Assembly (NCBI RefSeq): GCF_001550135.1
Contig: NZ_LRUE01000024.1
Location: 372,001-436,000 of the forward strand
DNA: 64,000 bases
Reading direction: 5' to 3'
Source: Pseudoalteromonas shioyasakiensis
Lineage (GTDB): Bacteria; Pseudomonadota; Gammaproteobacteria; Enterobacterales; Alteromonadaceae
A model generated the notes under the pieces. It worked only from the letters and a program-made list of their open reading frames with translations. It was not told where the DNA came from and ran no database searches. The first letter of the stretch is position 1; every line of letters starts with the position of its first letter. Of this stretch, positions 36,215 to 46,739 are shown piece by piece. The translations under genes and the position numbers were made by a program.

Positions 36215-39200
36215 TGCCTGCGCCACAATTTGTTCACTTACGTGTTCACTCAGATTTCTCAATGGTGGATGGCCTAGCTAAAACTAAGCCAATTGTCGCT
36301 AAAGCAGAAGAGCTGCAAATGCCTGCGTTGGCTATCACCGATCAGATGAACTTATGTGGTTTGGTGCGTTTTTATGGCGCTGCCCATGGCGCTGGTATTA
36401 AACCTATTGTCGGCGCAGACTTTTGGTTAAGAAGCCCTGAATTTGAAGATGAACCTAGCCGAATTACCATCTTAGCGAAAGATAACGAAGGTTATAAAAA
36501 CCTTACTTTATTGATCTCTAAAGCATACCAGCGAGGACATTTATTTCACCGCCCAGTGGTTGACCGTGAATGGCTGGTGGAGCACAAAAATGGCCTAATT
36601 TTATTATCTGGCGCTAAAGATGGCGACTTAGGTAAAGCCCTATTAAAGGGTAACCCTGGGCTTATTGAATCGGTTGTTAGTTTTTATAAGCAACATTTTA
36701 GCGATCATTATTACATTGAGCTTATTCGTACGGAACGTGCTTTAGAAGAAGACTATTTACACCTAGCTGTTGAGCTTGCTACAAAAGAGCAGTTACCTGT
36801 AGTGGCAACTAACGAAGTGGTGTTTTTAAAACCAGAAAACTTTGAAGCCCATGAAATCCGCGTGGCAATCCATGACGGTTACACCTTAGAAGATAAACGT
36901 AGACCAAAACGTTTTTCTGAGCAGCAATATCTTAAAACAGCAGAGCAAATGGCTGAGCTATTTAGCGATATTCCTGAAGCGTTAGAAAACACCGTTGAAA
37001 TTGCTAAGCGTTGTAATGTGACCGTACAATTAGGAACTTACTTCTTACCAGATTACCCAACCGGTTCGCTAAAAATTGAAGACTTCTTGGTTAAGGTCTC
37101 TGAAGATGGCCTTGAAGAGCGTTTACAGTTTTTATTCCCAGATGAGCAAGAGCGTAAAGAGAAACGTGGCGAGTATGATGAGCGTCTGAAAATAGAGCTC
37201 GACGTAATCAACCAAATGGGTTTCCCAGGTTACTTCTTGATCGTAATGGAGTTCATTCAGTGGAGTAAAGATAACAATATTCCGGTAGGTCCAGGGCGTG
37301 GTTCTGGTGCTGGTTCATTGGTTGCTTATGCACTGAAGATCACCGATCTCGATCCACTCGAATTTGACTTACTATTCGAACGTTTCTTGAACCCAGAACG
37401 TATCTCAATGCCCGATTTCGACGTCGATTTCTGTATGGATAGGCGTGATGAGGTAATTGATCACGTAGCGGCACTTTATGGCCGTGACGCGGTATCTCAG
37501 ATCATCACCTTTGGTACCATGGCTGCAAAAGCGGTTATCCGTGACGTAGGCCGTGTACTTGGTCACCCTTACGGCTTTGTTGATCGTATTTCTAAACTAG
37601 TACCGGGCGATCCGGGCATGACCTTGGCTAAAGCGTTTGATGTTGAGCCGCGTTTACAAGAAGCCTACGACGGTGATGAAGAGGTCAAAGAGCTTATTGA
37701 TATGTGTCGCATCCTCGAAGGCTGTACACGTAACGCCGGTAAACACGCTGGTGGTGTTGTAATATCACCAACCACTATAACTGACTTTGCTGCTCTTTAT
37801 TGTGATGATGAAGGTAAATTTCCGGTTACTCAATTTGATAAAAACGACGTTGAGACGGCGGGTTTAGTTAAGTTCGACTTCTTAGGTCTAAGAACACTCA
37901 CCATCTTACAGTGGGCGCTTGATATGACTAACGAGCGCTTAGCCCGAGAGGGTAAAGAGCCGGTTGATATCAACGCTATTCCACTTGATGATAAGCCAAG
38001 TATTGAGTTACTGCTACGCGCCGAAACCACCGCGGTATTCCAGCTCGAATCTCGTGGTATGAAAGACCTTATTCGTCGTCTAAAGCCCGACTGCTTCGAA
38101 GATATGATCGCACTGGTAGCACTATTCCGCCCTGGTCCATTGCAATCAGGCATGGTAGATAACTTTATCGACCGTAAGCATGGCCGCGAAGAGTTATCTT
38201 ATCCAGATGTGCAGTGGCAACACGATAGCTTGATACCCATTCTAGAACCGACTTACGGTATCATTCTTTATCAAGAGCAGGTAATGCAGATTGCGCAGGT
38301 ACTGGCTGGTTATACGCTAGGTGGCGCTGACATGTTGCGTCGTGCGATGGGTAAGAAAAAGCCAGAGGAGATGGCAAAGCAACGTTCAACCTTCGAAGAA
38401 GGAGCTGTTAATAACGGAGTTGACGGCGAACTTGCAATGAAAATCTTCGACTTGGTAGAGAAATTCGCAGGTTATGGTTTTAATAAATCTCACTCAGCTG
38501 CTTATGCCTTAGTATCGTACCAAACGCTGTGGATGAAAACCCACTACCCAGCAGAATTTATGGCTGCGGTAATGTCGGCGGATATGGATAACACCGATAA
38601 AATTGTTACCTTGGTAGATGAATGTGAAAACATGAAACTGACCTTGTTACCGCCGGATGTAAATGCCGGTGAGTACAAGTTTACGGTTAATCTACAAGGT
38701 GAGATTGTTTACGGTATCGGTGCCATTAAAGGGGTTGGTGAGGCGCCTGTTGAAGCTATTCTAGAAGCCCGTAGCGAAGGTGGCCCGTTTAAAGACTTAT
38801 TTGATTTTTGTGCCCGTGTTGACTTAAAGCGTTTAAACAAGCGAGTTGTTGAAAAGCTTATTTATGCCGGAGCGCTTGATCAACTTGGCCCAGATAAAAC
38901 CCAACCTGGCCGTGCAACCTTATTAGCAAGTTTAAAAGATGCCATGCGAGCGGCCGATCAGCATCATAAGGCTGAGTCATTAGGGCAGGCAGATTTATTT
39001 GGATTACTTGCCACAGAGCCAGATGAAGTTGAACAAGCATTTATCAAAGCCACAGATTTAACCGACAATGAGTGGCTAGATGGTGAGAAAGAAACTTTAG
39101 GGCTGTATTTAACTGGCCACCCAATTAATCAGTATCGTAAAGAGTTAAAGCATTATACATCAGGAAGGCTGGTCGATTTACAACCCACTAACCGTGATGT

Positions 39201-39705
39201 GCAGTCAACGGCCGCAGGCTTAGTGATTTCTGCCCGTACCTTGATAAACAAAAAGGGAAATCGATGGGGTCTTGTAACTTTAGATGACAAGAGTGCCCGT
39301 ATTGATGTACGCTTATTCCCAGAACAGTTTGAAATGTACCAAGATTTGCTGCAAGTAAACAATATCTTGGTAATATCTGGACAGGTCAGCTTTGATAACT
39401 TCTCTGGTGGCATTACAATGACCGCTAGAGACATATGCACCATTGCTGAGGCGCGAGAAAAACGTATAAAAGCGATTAAAATGACCTTGAATATGGTGCA
39501 GATCGAGGCGAACTTCTTCGATAATTTACAAAAAGTACTGGAACCTTATAAGTTTGGTACTTGTCCTATTAAAGTATTCTATCAACGTCCGGATGCGTTG
39601 GCTGAGATTACCTTAGGAACCGAATGGTGTGTTACGCCGAGTGATGACTTAATTCACAAGTTATCGCTGATGGCGGCGCAAGATGTAGAACTAGAATTTA
39701 ATTAA
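36214..39705 (+). CDS. dnaE: DNA polymerase III alpha subunit
   Basis: 1163 residues, full DnaE1 length. PHP domain at the N-terminus (FVHLRVHSDFSMVDGL), C-family polymerase palm with GPGRGSGAGSLVAYAL and the catalytic PDFDVDFCMD, fingers (CTRNAGKHAGGVVISP), helix-hairpin-helix region, OB fold near residues 985-1060 and the C-terminal tau-binding domain. Main replicative polymerase. Followed by accA 16 bp later. Confidence 0.98.
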   Translation: MPAPQFVHLRVHSDFSMVDGLAKTKPIVAKAEELQMPALAITDQMNLCGLVRFYGAAHGAGIKPIVGADFWLRSPEFEDEPSRITILAKDNEGYKNLTLLISKAYQRGHLFHRPVVDREWLVEHKNGLILLSGAKDGDLGKALLKGNPGLIESVVSFYKQHFSDHYYIELIRTERALEEDYLHLAVELATKEQLPVVATNEVVFLKPENFEAHEIRVAIHDGYTLEDKRRPKRFSEQQYLKTAEQMAELFSDIPEALENTVEIAKRCNVTVQLGTYFLPDYPTGSLKIEDFLVKVSEDGLEERLQFLFPDEQERKEKRGEYDERLKIELDVINQMGFPGYFLIVMEFIQWSKDNNIPVGPGRGSGAGSLVAYALKITDLDPLEFDLLFERFLNPERISMPDFDVDFCMDRRDEVIDHVAALYGRDAVSQIITFGTMAAKAVIRDVGRVLGHPYGFVDRISKLVPGDPGMTLAKAFDVEPRLQEAYDGDEEVKELIDMCRILEGCTRNAGKHAGGVVISPTTITDFAALYCDDEGKFPVTQFDKNDVETAGLVKFDFLGLRTLTILQWALDMTNERLAREGKEPVDINAIPLDDKPSIELLLRAETTAVFQLESRGMKDLIRRLKPDCFEDMIALVALFRPGPLQSGMVDNFIDRKHGREELSYPDVQWQHDSLIPILEPTYGIILYQEQVMQIAQVLAGYTLGGADMLRRAMGKKKPEEMAKQRSTFEEGAVNNGVDGELAMKIFDLVEKFAGYGFNKSHSAAYALVSYQTLWMKTHYPAEFMAAVMSADMDNTDKIVTLVDECENMKLTLLPPDVNAGEYKFTVNLQGEIVYGIGAIKGVGEAPVEAILEARSEGGPFKDLFDFCARVDLKRLNKRVVEKLIYAGALDQLGPDKTQPGRATLLASLKDAMRAADQHHKAESLGQADLFGLLATEPDEVEQAFIKATDLTDNEWLDGEKETLGLYLTGHPINQYRKELKHYTSGRLVDLQPTNRDVQSTAAGLVISARTLINKKGNRWGLVTLDDKSARIDVRLFPEQFEMYQDLLQVNNILVISGQVSFDNFSGGITMTARDICTIAEAREKRIKAIKMTLNMVQIEANFFDNLQKVLEPYKFGTCPIKVFYQRPDALAEITLGTEWCVTPSDDLIHKLSLMAAQDVELEFN

Positions 39706-39721
39706 TTAGGTAGTTTAGAGC

Positions 39722-40678
39722 ATGAGCCTCAATTATCTTGATTTTGAGCTTCCAATCGCAGAATTAGAAGCAAAAATTGAAGAATTACAAAATGTAAGCC
39801 GCGCTGGCGAATTAGACCTTGGATTAGAAGAGGAAGTCAGTCGATTAAAAGAGAAAAGTGCTGAAATGAAAGAGAAAATTTTCTCTGAATTAGGTGCTTG
39901 GCAGGTTTCTCAGTTAGCCCGTCATCCGTTGCGTCCTTATACTCGTGATTACATCGAGCGCATTTTCACGGAATTTGACGAACTAGCAGGCGACCGTACT
40001 TTTGCTAACGACCCAGCTATTTTAGGTGGTGTTGCACGTTTTGAAGGTCAACCAGTGATGGTTATTGGCCAACAAAAAGGGCGTGACACGGCTGAAAAAA
40101 TTAAACGCAACTTTGGTATGCCAAAGCCAGAAGGTTACCGTAAAGCATTACGCTTAATGGAAATGGCTGAGCGTTTCAAAATGCCAATCATGACATTTAT
40201 CGACACTCCAGGTGCATACCCAGGTGTTGGCGCTGAAGAGCGTGGTCAAAGTGAAGCAATTGCGCGTAACCTTAAAGTTATGGCCGCGTTAAAAGTACCA
40301 ACTATCTGTACTGTTATCGGTGAAGGTGGTTCTGGTGGTGCATTAGCAATTGGTGTGGGCGACCGCGTTAACATGTTGCAATACAGCACTTACTCTGTAA
40401 TTTCACCAGAAGGTTGTGCATCAATCTTATGGAAAAGTGCAGACAAGGCACCATTAGCTGCAGAAGCCATGGGTGTAACAGCTGCACGTGTTAAAGAGCT
40501 TGATTTAATCAACAACGTAATTGATGAGCCACTTGGTGGCGCACATCGTAATTACGATGCGATGGCGCGTAACCTTAAAAACCAACTTAAGCGTGACCTA
40601 GCTGACTTACAAGGCCTTTCACTAGATGAAATGCTTGATCAGCGTTACAAACGTTTAATGTCGTTTGGCTATTGCTAA
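39722..40678 (+). CDS. accA: Acetyl-CoA carboxylase carboxyltransferase subunit alpha
   Basis: 318 residues. Starts with the family helix MSLNYLDFELPIAELEAKIE, then the crotonase-fold carboxyltransferase with TFIDTPGAYPGVGAEERGQ and GEGGSGGALAIGVGD. It transfers CO2 from biotin to acetyl-CoA together with AccD. Ends in a strong terminator. Confidence 0.97.
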   Translation: MSLNYLDFELPIAELEAKIEELQNVSRAGELDLGLEEEVSRLKEKSAEMKEKIFSELGAWQVSQLARHPLRPYTRDYIERIFTEFDELAGDRTFANDPAILGGVARFEGQPVMVIGQQKGRDTAEKIKRNFGMPKPEGYRKALRLMEMAERFKMPIMTFIDTPGAYPGVGAEERGQSEAIARNLKVMAALKVPTICTVIGEGGSGGALAIGVGDRVNMLQYSTYSVISPEGCASILWKSADKAPLAAEAMGVTAARVKELDLINNVIDEPLGGAHRNYDAMARNLKNQLKRDLADLQGLSLDEMLDQRYKRLMSFGYC

Positions 40679-40694
40679 ACACAGCTTAAAATTG

Positions 40695-40722
40695 AAAAAA
40701 GCCGCTTTTGCGGCTTTTTTTG
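40695..40722 (+). terminator. Rho-independent terminator after accA
   Basis: AAAAAAGCCGC (40695-40705), TTTT loop, GCGGCTTTTTT (40710-40720) plus further T. It is close to symmetric, so it could also work on the other strand. Confidence 0.9.
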
Positions 40723-40769
40723 TTTTATAATGCCGATAACAAAGACGCTTGTATACTCATTGGTTTTAA

Positions 40770-42080
40770 ATGCAAACATCAGATTTATACCACCATTTTT
40801 TAGCACAATTGCAGCCTTTGCTGAACGCTCAGCAAAGTAGCTTTAGCGTTGCCTTATCTGGCGGTGTTGATTCTGTTGTATTGTTACATTTAATGAAGCA
40901 AGCTCAACAGCAACACTCAGGACTTAAACTTGAAGCTGTGTATGTTAATCATGGTTTGAGCAAGTATGCTGATGAGTGGCAAGGGTTTTGCCAATCGCTG
41001 TGTGAAGAGCTCGATGTCGCATTTAAAGCGGTGCATGTTGAAATTTATGAGCGTTCGCGTACATCACTTGAGGCACAAGCAAGAGAGGCTCGGTACCAAG
41101 CACTCGACGAAAACTGTATACCAAGTAGTGTAATACTGCTTGGTCAGCACTTAAATGATCAACTTGAGACCTTCTTACTTCGTTTAAAGCGTGGTTCTGG
41201 CTTGCAAGGCTTAGCATCAATGCCACAAACGCGATTATTAGCGTCTGGGCGTGTATGTTTTAGACCGCTGATTAATATCACTCGTGAGCAAATTGAACAA
41301 TTTGCCAGTGAATTTGCTATTACCCATATCACCGATGACTCAAATATTGATGAACGCTTTGACCGTAATTTTTTACGTCATCAGGTTATGCCGATTTTAA
41401 CGGAGCGTTTTCAAGGGTTTGAAAAAAGTGCAGCGCGCAGTATTCGGCTGTTACAAAAGCAGCAATCGCTGCTCGATGAATATACTCAAAACGACCTTAC
41501 ACACTGCCAAAATTCACAGGGTGGTTTAAGCTGCGAGGCAATAGCGGGGTTTAGTAAGCCCAGACAAGCAAACCTTGTACGTGCGTGGCTGAATCAGTTT
41601 ACCCATCAACTACCTTCAGAGAATCAGCTACAGCAAATTATTGAACAAGGCTTAACAGCAAAAGCCGATGCCCAGTTAAAAATTTGTTTGCAAAGCGGCG
41701 ATGTTCGTCGGCATCAGCAACATTGGTACTTTGTAAAAGAGCAGGCAATACCTGAGGCGATGGATATAACTTTGCAAAGCGTTGAACTGACAGATGGCCG
41801 AAAACTAATAGTGAAAGCGGGCAAGGGTATTAGAAAACCAAAGCCAGATGAGCAAGTAAGGGTTGAATTTAATAAGCCACAAGCGCGTATAAAACCGTTG
41901 CATAAACCTGGCAAAAATACTTTAAAGCATTGGTTTAAAGATGCCAAAGTAGCTCCTTGGTTACGTGCGCAGACACCACTTATTTTTTATAACGATCAAC
42001 TTGTGCAGGTAGTTGGCTACTTTATTAGTGAGCAGCACAGTGTTGAAGATGGAATTCTTTGGGAGACAATCTATGAGTGA
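40770..42080 (+). CDS. tilS: tRNA(Ile)-lysidine synthase
   Basis: 436 residues, three-domain form as in E. coli. N-terminal PP-loop ATPase with VALSGGVDSVVLLHL, LGQHLNDQLETFLLRL and RFDRNFLRHQVMP; middle TilS domain; C-terminal domain with KHWFKDAKVAPWLRAQTPLI. It converts C34 of tRNA-Ile(CAU) to lysidine so that it reads AUA. Essential. Overlaps the next gene by 8 bp. Confidence 0.96.
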   Translation: MQTSDLYHHFLAQLQPLLNAQQSSFSVALSGGVDSVVLLHLMKQAQQQHSGLKLEAVYVNHGLSKYADEWQGFCQSLCEELDVAFKAVHVEIYERSRTSLEAQAREARYQALDENCIPSSVILLGQHLNDQLETFLLRLKRGSGLQGLASMPQTRLLASGRVCFRPLINITREQIEQFASEFAITHITDDSNIDERFDRNFLRHQVMPILTERFQGFEKSAARSIRLLQKQQSLLDEYTQNDLTHCQNSQGGLSCEAIAGFSKPRQANLVRAWLNQFTHQLPSENQLQQIIEQGLTAKADAQLKICLQSGDVRRHQQHWYFVKEQAIPEAMDITLQSVELTDGRKLIVKAGKGIRKPKPDEQVRVEFNKPQARIKPLHKPGKNTLKHWFKDAKVAPWLRAQTPLIFYNDQLVQVVGYFISEQHSVEDGILWETIYE

Positions 42081-42417
42081 ACAACCACATGTTGGTTTAT
42101 CACTAGTTAATAAGGCACCACTTGGCTTTGCGTTGTCGGTGCTAGTGGCTGTAATTGCTGGTTTTGCTTATGCAGAGCTGACAATAAATACACTTTTTTA
42201 TGCACTAGCTGGCGGCTTAGTTTGCTCATTATTGCTGCTAGGTTACTGGTCAGGCAAAGGCGGTATTTTCTTTATTCTGGGCGTTCTTACGCCGCTGGCT
42301 TTAGTGATGGTATCGCCCCTTACCACCATGGCTGCCTTGCTTTACTTATTAAGCGGCTTCTTCGCTGGTTTTTGGTTAGTATTACTTGGTTATAAATTTA
42401 TAAACAAAAAAGCCTAG
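42073..42417 (+). CDS. Small four-TM membrane protein, unknown function
   Basis: 114 residues from the ATG at 42073, overlapping the tilS stop. It has about four hydrophobic helices and few charges. The longer reading from 42013 lies in tilS and is rejected. I do not recognise a family. Its stop codon lies inside the stem of a bidirectional terminator. Confidence 0.6.
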   Translation: MSEQPHVGLSLVNKAPLGFALSVLVAVIAGFAYAELTINTLFYALAGGLVCSLLLLGYWSGKGGIFFILGVLTPLALVMVSPLTTMAALLYLLSGFFAGFWLVLLGYKFINKKA

Positions 42418-42436
42418 CGGGGGATGCTAGGCTTTT
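42408..42436. terminator. Bidirectional terminator
   Basis: AAAAGCCTAGC (42408-42418) and GCTAGGCTTTT (42426-42436) with a 7-nt loop, between two convergent genes. It has the A-run and T-run needed on both strands. Confidence 0.85.
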
Positions 42437-42442
42437 ACTCAA

Positions 42443-43339
42443 TTAGTAAGCTCTTGCGCAGTTTCTTCCTGCAGCTTTTGCCTTATAAAGACCTTTGTCA
42501 GCACGGGCAAACACTTCGTTTTCGCAGTCTTGGTTATTGGCGAGTGTATAACCAATGCTTGATGTTACATCATATTGAGCCATCAACCCTGAGCTAGCAA
42601 CCAAACTCATAATGCGATCAGCAATCACTTTATTAGTGGTAAATTCAGGGTCGTCGATTAATAATGCAAATTCATCTCCACCAAAGCGGAAAATAGAGTC
42701 AGTGCCGCGCACACTAGTGCGTAATACATTAGCAAATTCTTGCAGTACATCATCGCCAATTTTATGACCAAAGTTATCGTTAACTTGTTTAAAGTTATCT
42801 AAATCAAGCAGCATTAAACTAAATGGACGATGCTGACGGCGGCAACGTTCTAGCTTTTGTGCCAAGCTGTCATTAAATTGACTACGATTATTTAAGCCTG
42901 TTAAAGCATCTTTAGTCGCTAAACGTAATACGCGGGTGTACATAAGCGCATTACGTAATGGGTAAACGAGTGCTGTATGAAGCTGCTTTAATTTTGCTTC
43001 AATCGCTTTACCCATAGGGAACTGACTAAAATAAATTAACTGCCCTAAGCGTTCACTTTCGATATCTAAATCAAAAGAGTACGGTGTTTGACTGGTATCG
43101 CTGCCAGCACTTTGTGACACTCCGAGTGCAGATTGGAACTGTAATCCAGATAAATTGATCAGTTGTTTTGCGTGTTCGGCAAAAATTGTCAAAATCTCTT
43201 CGATTGATAACGTAGTTTGTAACCTTGCGACTAAATCGTGTGGACTATTTGTTTCATTTATTCGGTAATGCTCTGCCGAAAACGGCAGAAACTCGCCTCG
43301 CGCAGACACCCGCTGCGTCAAAATATGGACATTTTCCAT
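42443..43339 (-). CDS. GGDEF-domain diguanylate cyclase
   Basis: 298 residues. Residues ~1-130 look like a degenerate sensory (GAF-like) domain; residues ~140-298 are a GGDEF domain with LATKDALTGLNNRSQF, LLDLDNFKQVND and FRFGGDEFALLID near residue 220. An RGTD sequence lies exactly five residues before GGDEF, matching the RxxD inhibitory site that binds c-di-GMP. The active site is intact, so it probably makes c-di-GMP. No membrane segments. Input signal unknown. Confidence 0.9.
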   Translation of the reverse strand: MENVHILTQRVSARGEFLPFSAEHYRINETNSPHDLVARLQTTLSIEEILTIFAEHAKQLINLSGLQFQSALGVSQSAGSDTSQTPYSFDLDIESERLGQLIYFSQFPMGKAIEAKLKQLHTALVYPLRNALMYTRVLRLATKDALTGLNNRSQFNDSLAQKLERCRRQHRPFSLMLLDLDNFKQVNDNFGHKIGDDVLQEFANVLRTSVRGTDSIFRFGGDEFALLIDDPEFTTNKVIADRIMSLVASSGLMAQYDVTSSIGYTLANNQDCENEVFARADKGLYKAKAAGRNCARAY

Positions 43340-43478
43340 GATAATTCTCCCCCCGGAGTGTTTAGATACTCATACTTAGCGAGATTTGTGCCACATTTTT
43401 AAACTGGCTGAAAAACAGATGGTTGCTATATTTAAGGTAGGGTACAGCTTTATCATCAAGTAGAAGGGAGTTTATTGC

Positions 43479-45452
43479 TTGCAAAATGTGCTGATTCAAG
43501 TGTTTGGCTTGCTAGTCGCTGCCGTATTATTTGTTTGGTTCTTCAAACGAATTGGTTTACCACCTATTCTTGCTTATCTTGCCACCGGCGTGTTGGCGGG
43601 GAGTCATGGTATTGGCTGGATGGCGCAAAGCCACGAAATGCACTTTGTTGCCGAACTTGGCATTGTATTTTTACTGTTTAGCTTAGGGCTTGAGTTTTCG
43701 TTGCCGCGTTTAATGGCAATGCGAAATATTGTTTTTGGCCTTGGCTCCTTGCAGGTCGTGGTGACCAGCATTGTATTTATGCTGATTTTACTGCTGTTAG
43801 AGCACAGCCTTTTAAATAGCTTTACCATTGCCAGTTTAATGGCGCTGTCTTCAACGGCGGTGGTGGTTAAGTTACTTAAAGAGTCTGGAGATTTAAACCA
43901 GCGCCGCGGCCAGTTGGCAATAGGGGTGTTGCTATTTCAAGATATTGCCGTTGTCCCTCTACTCATTGTTTACCCTTTACTAGCACAAAGTGGCTCTGAA
44001 GAAATTGCTGGAGCATTGGCTTTTGCACTCACTAAAGGCGCTTTAGTGTGTATTTTATTGTTCGGCATAGGTAAATGGATTTTGCCTAAAGTGTTTAGTG
44101 AAATAGCGCTGGTAAGAACCGATGAGCTATTCATGCTAACGACTTTATTGGTTGCCTTGTTTGCCGCAGGCCTGACTTACCTATTTGGTTTATCGATGGC
44201 GTTAGGCGCCTTTTTAGCCGGCATGATGTTAGGAGAAAGCCATTATCGTCACCAACTAGAAGCCGATATTAGACCGTTTCGCGATATATTAATGGGGCTC
44301 TTTTTTGTTACCGTCGGTATGCAGTTAGATGTGCTCTATGTACTTAATAGTTGGTACTGGATCATCGCGGTATTAATTGGTTTATTGCTATTTAAAATTG
44401 CGGTGCTCGCTATTTCTGCGCAAGTGATGGGGGAGCGTAAGCAAGATGCGGTTTCGGCGGGCATTATGCTTTGGCAAATGGGGGAATTTGGCTTTGTGTT
44501 AATTGCACTTGCTTCGCAGCACTTGCTGATAAGCTCAGAGCAAGCTTCGTTTTTAATAGCAGTTGGCGTGCTTTCAATGGCGTTAACGCCTTACCTTATT
44601 GAAAAAACACCGCTTATTCTTAAAAAACTTGGCCTTTTAAGCCATGCAGGGCAATACTGGCAGCAGCCTGCGACAAGTAGCCCCTTGTATCAAAATCATA
44701 TTGTGATCTGTGGCTTTTCTCGTGTTGGGCAAACCGTTGCGCGTTTTTTAAAACCAGAAGCTATTGAATACGTAGCGGTTGAGAGCAACCCCATCTTATT
44801 GCAAGAAGCAAAAGCGGCTGGTGAGCCAGTTATTTTTGGCCATGTAAATCAAAAAGATATTTTAAAATCAGCGGGTGTAGAGCGGGCAAGGCTAGTCATT
44901 ATTACTTTTACTGATTTTGAGCAAACACAAATAGTCGTTGATGCCATCAAGCAAATAGCTCCTGACGTGAAAATACTGGTACGGATGCGCGATGATACCG
45001 AAATGGAAACGCTTAAAGAGCTTGGTGTTACTGAGGTAGTGCCTGAAACACTCGAAGCAAGCCTAATGTTGGTTTCGCATGTGCTTTATATGTCTGGCGT
45101 GCCGATGACACGGATCATACGCCGAGTAAGTAAAGAGCGGCGTAATCGTTATAAGTTTTTAAATGGCTTTTTCACTGGCGATAAACTCGATGGCGAAGAG
45201 GCAAGTTCAGATAGGCTTGAGTATTTACATGTTATAGCTCTGCCAGAACACGCTTATGCGGTTAATCAGAAAATTAGTGAGCTTAAACTTGAGCAGCGCC
45301 GTGTGTCGGTTAGAGCGCTGCGCCGACAAGACCGAGAAATTGACGCACCTTCATCACAAACCATTTTATTGGCAGGCGATATTTTAGTGTTGCAAGGCAA
45401 GCCTCGCCGAGTAGAGCGGGTAGAAAGGTTTTTACTCGATGGTATGGAGTAG
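43479..45452 (+). CDS. CPA2 cation:proton antiporter, KefB/YbaL type
   Basis: 657 residues with a TTG start; AGAAGGGAG lies eight bases upstream. N-terminal Na+/H+ exchanger domain of about 12 TM helices (residues ~1-385), then an RCK_N (TrkA-N) domain with the Rossmann motif VICGFSRVGQTVARFL, and a C-terminal TrkA-C domain (about 565-650). These proteins exchange potassium or sodium for protons under nucleotide or glutathione control. Domain order matches YbaL/KefB. Divergent from the GGDEF gene. Confidence 0.88.
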   Translation: MQNVLIQVFGLLVAAVLFVWFFKRIGLPPILAYLATGVLAGSHGIGWMAQSHEMHFVAELGIVFLLFSLGLEFSLPRLMAMRNIVFGLGSLQVVVTSIVFMLILLLLEHSLLNSFTIASLMALSSTAVVVKLLKESGDLNQRRGQLAIGVLLFQDIAVVPLLIVYPLLAQSGSEEIAGALAFALTKGALVCILLFGIGKWILPKVFSEIALVRTDELFMLTTLLVALFAAGLTYLFGLSMALGAFLAGMMLGESHYRHQLEADIRPFRDILMGLFFVTVGMQLDVLYVLNSWYWIIAVLIGLLLFKIAVLAISAQVMGERKQDAVSAGIMLWQMGEFGFVLIALASQHLLISSEQASFLIAVGVLSMALTPYLIEKTPLILKKLGLLSHAGQYWQQPATSSPLYQNHIVICGFSRVGQTVARFLKPEAIEYVAVESNPILLQEAKAAGEPVIFGHVNQKDILKSAGVERARLVIITFTDFEQTQIVVDAIKQIAPDVKILVRMRDDTEMETLKELGVTEVVPETLEASLMLVSHVLYMSGVPMTRIIRRVSKERRNRYKFLNGFFTGDKLDGEEASSDRLEYLHVIALPEHAYAVNQKISELKLEQRRVSVRALRRQDREIDAPSSQTILLAGDILVLQGKPRRVERVERFLLDGME

Positions 45453-45459
45453 CTTTTAG

Positions 45460-46605
45460 CTACTTCAGCTCTAAGAATTTACGAATTTCAGGTAGCTTTT
45501 TAAGGCCATCTTGGTAGCCAATTTCAATGAGCTTTTGGGTATAACGTTTTTCAAACAGTAAGTAGCTCGTTAAACTTGATTGCGAGCGTTTCTTCACGCC
45601 TATCATGCGTAGTAACAGTTTGATTGCCATAGGCATGTCATCATAAAACTGAGCTGCGATTGCATTAAAGTTTTGCGATGGGTTGATCACGCAAGTTTCG
45701 ATTTGTTTTAACTCTTGGTGTTTGTCGCGGGCAGGTAACAGGCTCAGCGTGCGATTGATACGCTGTAAACGCTCTAAATCAGACTGTAGCGTGTCGGTAA
45801 AGACGCTATCAAGTAAGTGACCGGCAATATTAGAAAGGCCCGGGTAATGAGGCTGGTAACCCGGTGGGTGCAATTCTTTTGGTTCATCAACACCAATAAT
45901 AAAGATTTTTTCAGCACCTAAGTGAACCGACGGACTCAGTGGCGAAAGTTGGTGAATAGAGCCGTCGCCAAAATAGTGGTTATAAACATTCACGCTCGGG
46001 AACACCATCGGAATAGCGCTCGATGCCATTAAGTGCTCAACATTAATGCGGGTTGCTTGCCCTTCACGCTTTGCTCTGCGCCACGGCTTTTGTGTCAGTG
46101 ACTGAAAAAATGCTACAGAGTCACCCGTTGTATAGCTCGAAGCAGTAATTGATACTGCATCTAGGTAGTTTTTATGTAAATTCCGTTCGATACGCGATAA
46201 ATCGAGTATTTCGTGCAACAGTTTTCTCAGCGGTTTATTGTTCAGTAAACTCGCTGGTGGGTGATTAATATGTTCAGATTGAAAACTCGTAAGCATGTTG
46301 CGAGTAATATGCAAAAACACACTTAAAAAGTCGCTTTTATAAACCTGAGAAGTCGAAAAATTCTTCCACACCCATTCAAGTTTTTTGCATGCTAAATGCG
46401 CACAGGATGCATAACATGCTAACGCTGCGGAATTAATTGCGCCAGCTGATGTCCCATTAATAATAGTAAAGGGCAGTGGGGCTGTACGAGGCATGCTTTG
46501 CGTTATCGCTTTAAGCACACCAACTTGATAAGCCGCTCGCGCGCCACCACCTGTTAGTAATAAAGCGATTTTAGAGTGTTGTGTTTTTTTTAACTTACTG
46601 CTCAT
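45460..46605 (-). CDS. Patatin-like phospholipase
   Basis: 381 residues from the ATG at 46605; a TTG at 46647 is also in frame and neither has a clear ribosome site. Oxyanion-hole motif LTGGGARAAYQVGVL, nucleophile elbow NGTSAGAINS and the catalytic Asp in YFGDGSIHQL are all present, so it is likely an active lipid acyl hydrolase. No signal peptide. The C-terminal 100 residues are helical and unassigned. Convergent with the Kef gene with 7 bp between stops. Confidence 0.85.
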   Translation of the reverse strand: MSSKLKKTQHSKIALLLTGGGARAAYQVGVLKAITQSMPRTAPLPFTIINGTSAGAINSAALACYASCAHLACKKLEWVWKNFSTSQVYKSDFLSVFLHITRNMLTSFQSEHINHPPASLLNNKPLRKLLHEILDLSRIERNLHKNYLDAVSITASSYTTGDSVAFFQSLTQKPWRRAKREGQATRINVEHLMASSAIPMVFPSVNVYNHYFGDGSIHQLSPLSPSVHLGAEKIFIIGVDEPKELHPPGYQPHYPGLSNIAGHLLDSVFTDTLQSDLERLQRINRTLSLLPARDKHQELKQIETCVINPSQNFNAIAAQFYDDMPMAIKLLLRMIGVKKRSQSSLTSYLLFEKRYTQKLIEIGYQDGLKKLPEIRKFLELK

Positions 46606-46739
46606 GGTTGCATTTAAATAGTTGTGCGTCTTTACTTTATTTATCAACTGTAAGTCTTTAAGCTAGAAGAAGCAAAGATTAGCTCAAGGCTAAATGGTTT
46701 TTTCGTATTTTTATCTGTTTTATTTTTAAGGGAGTGTCT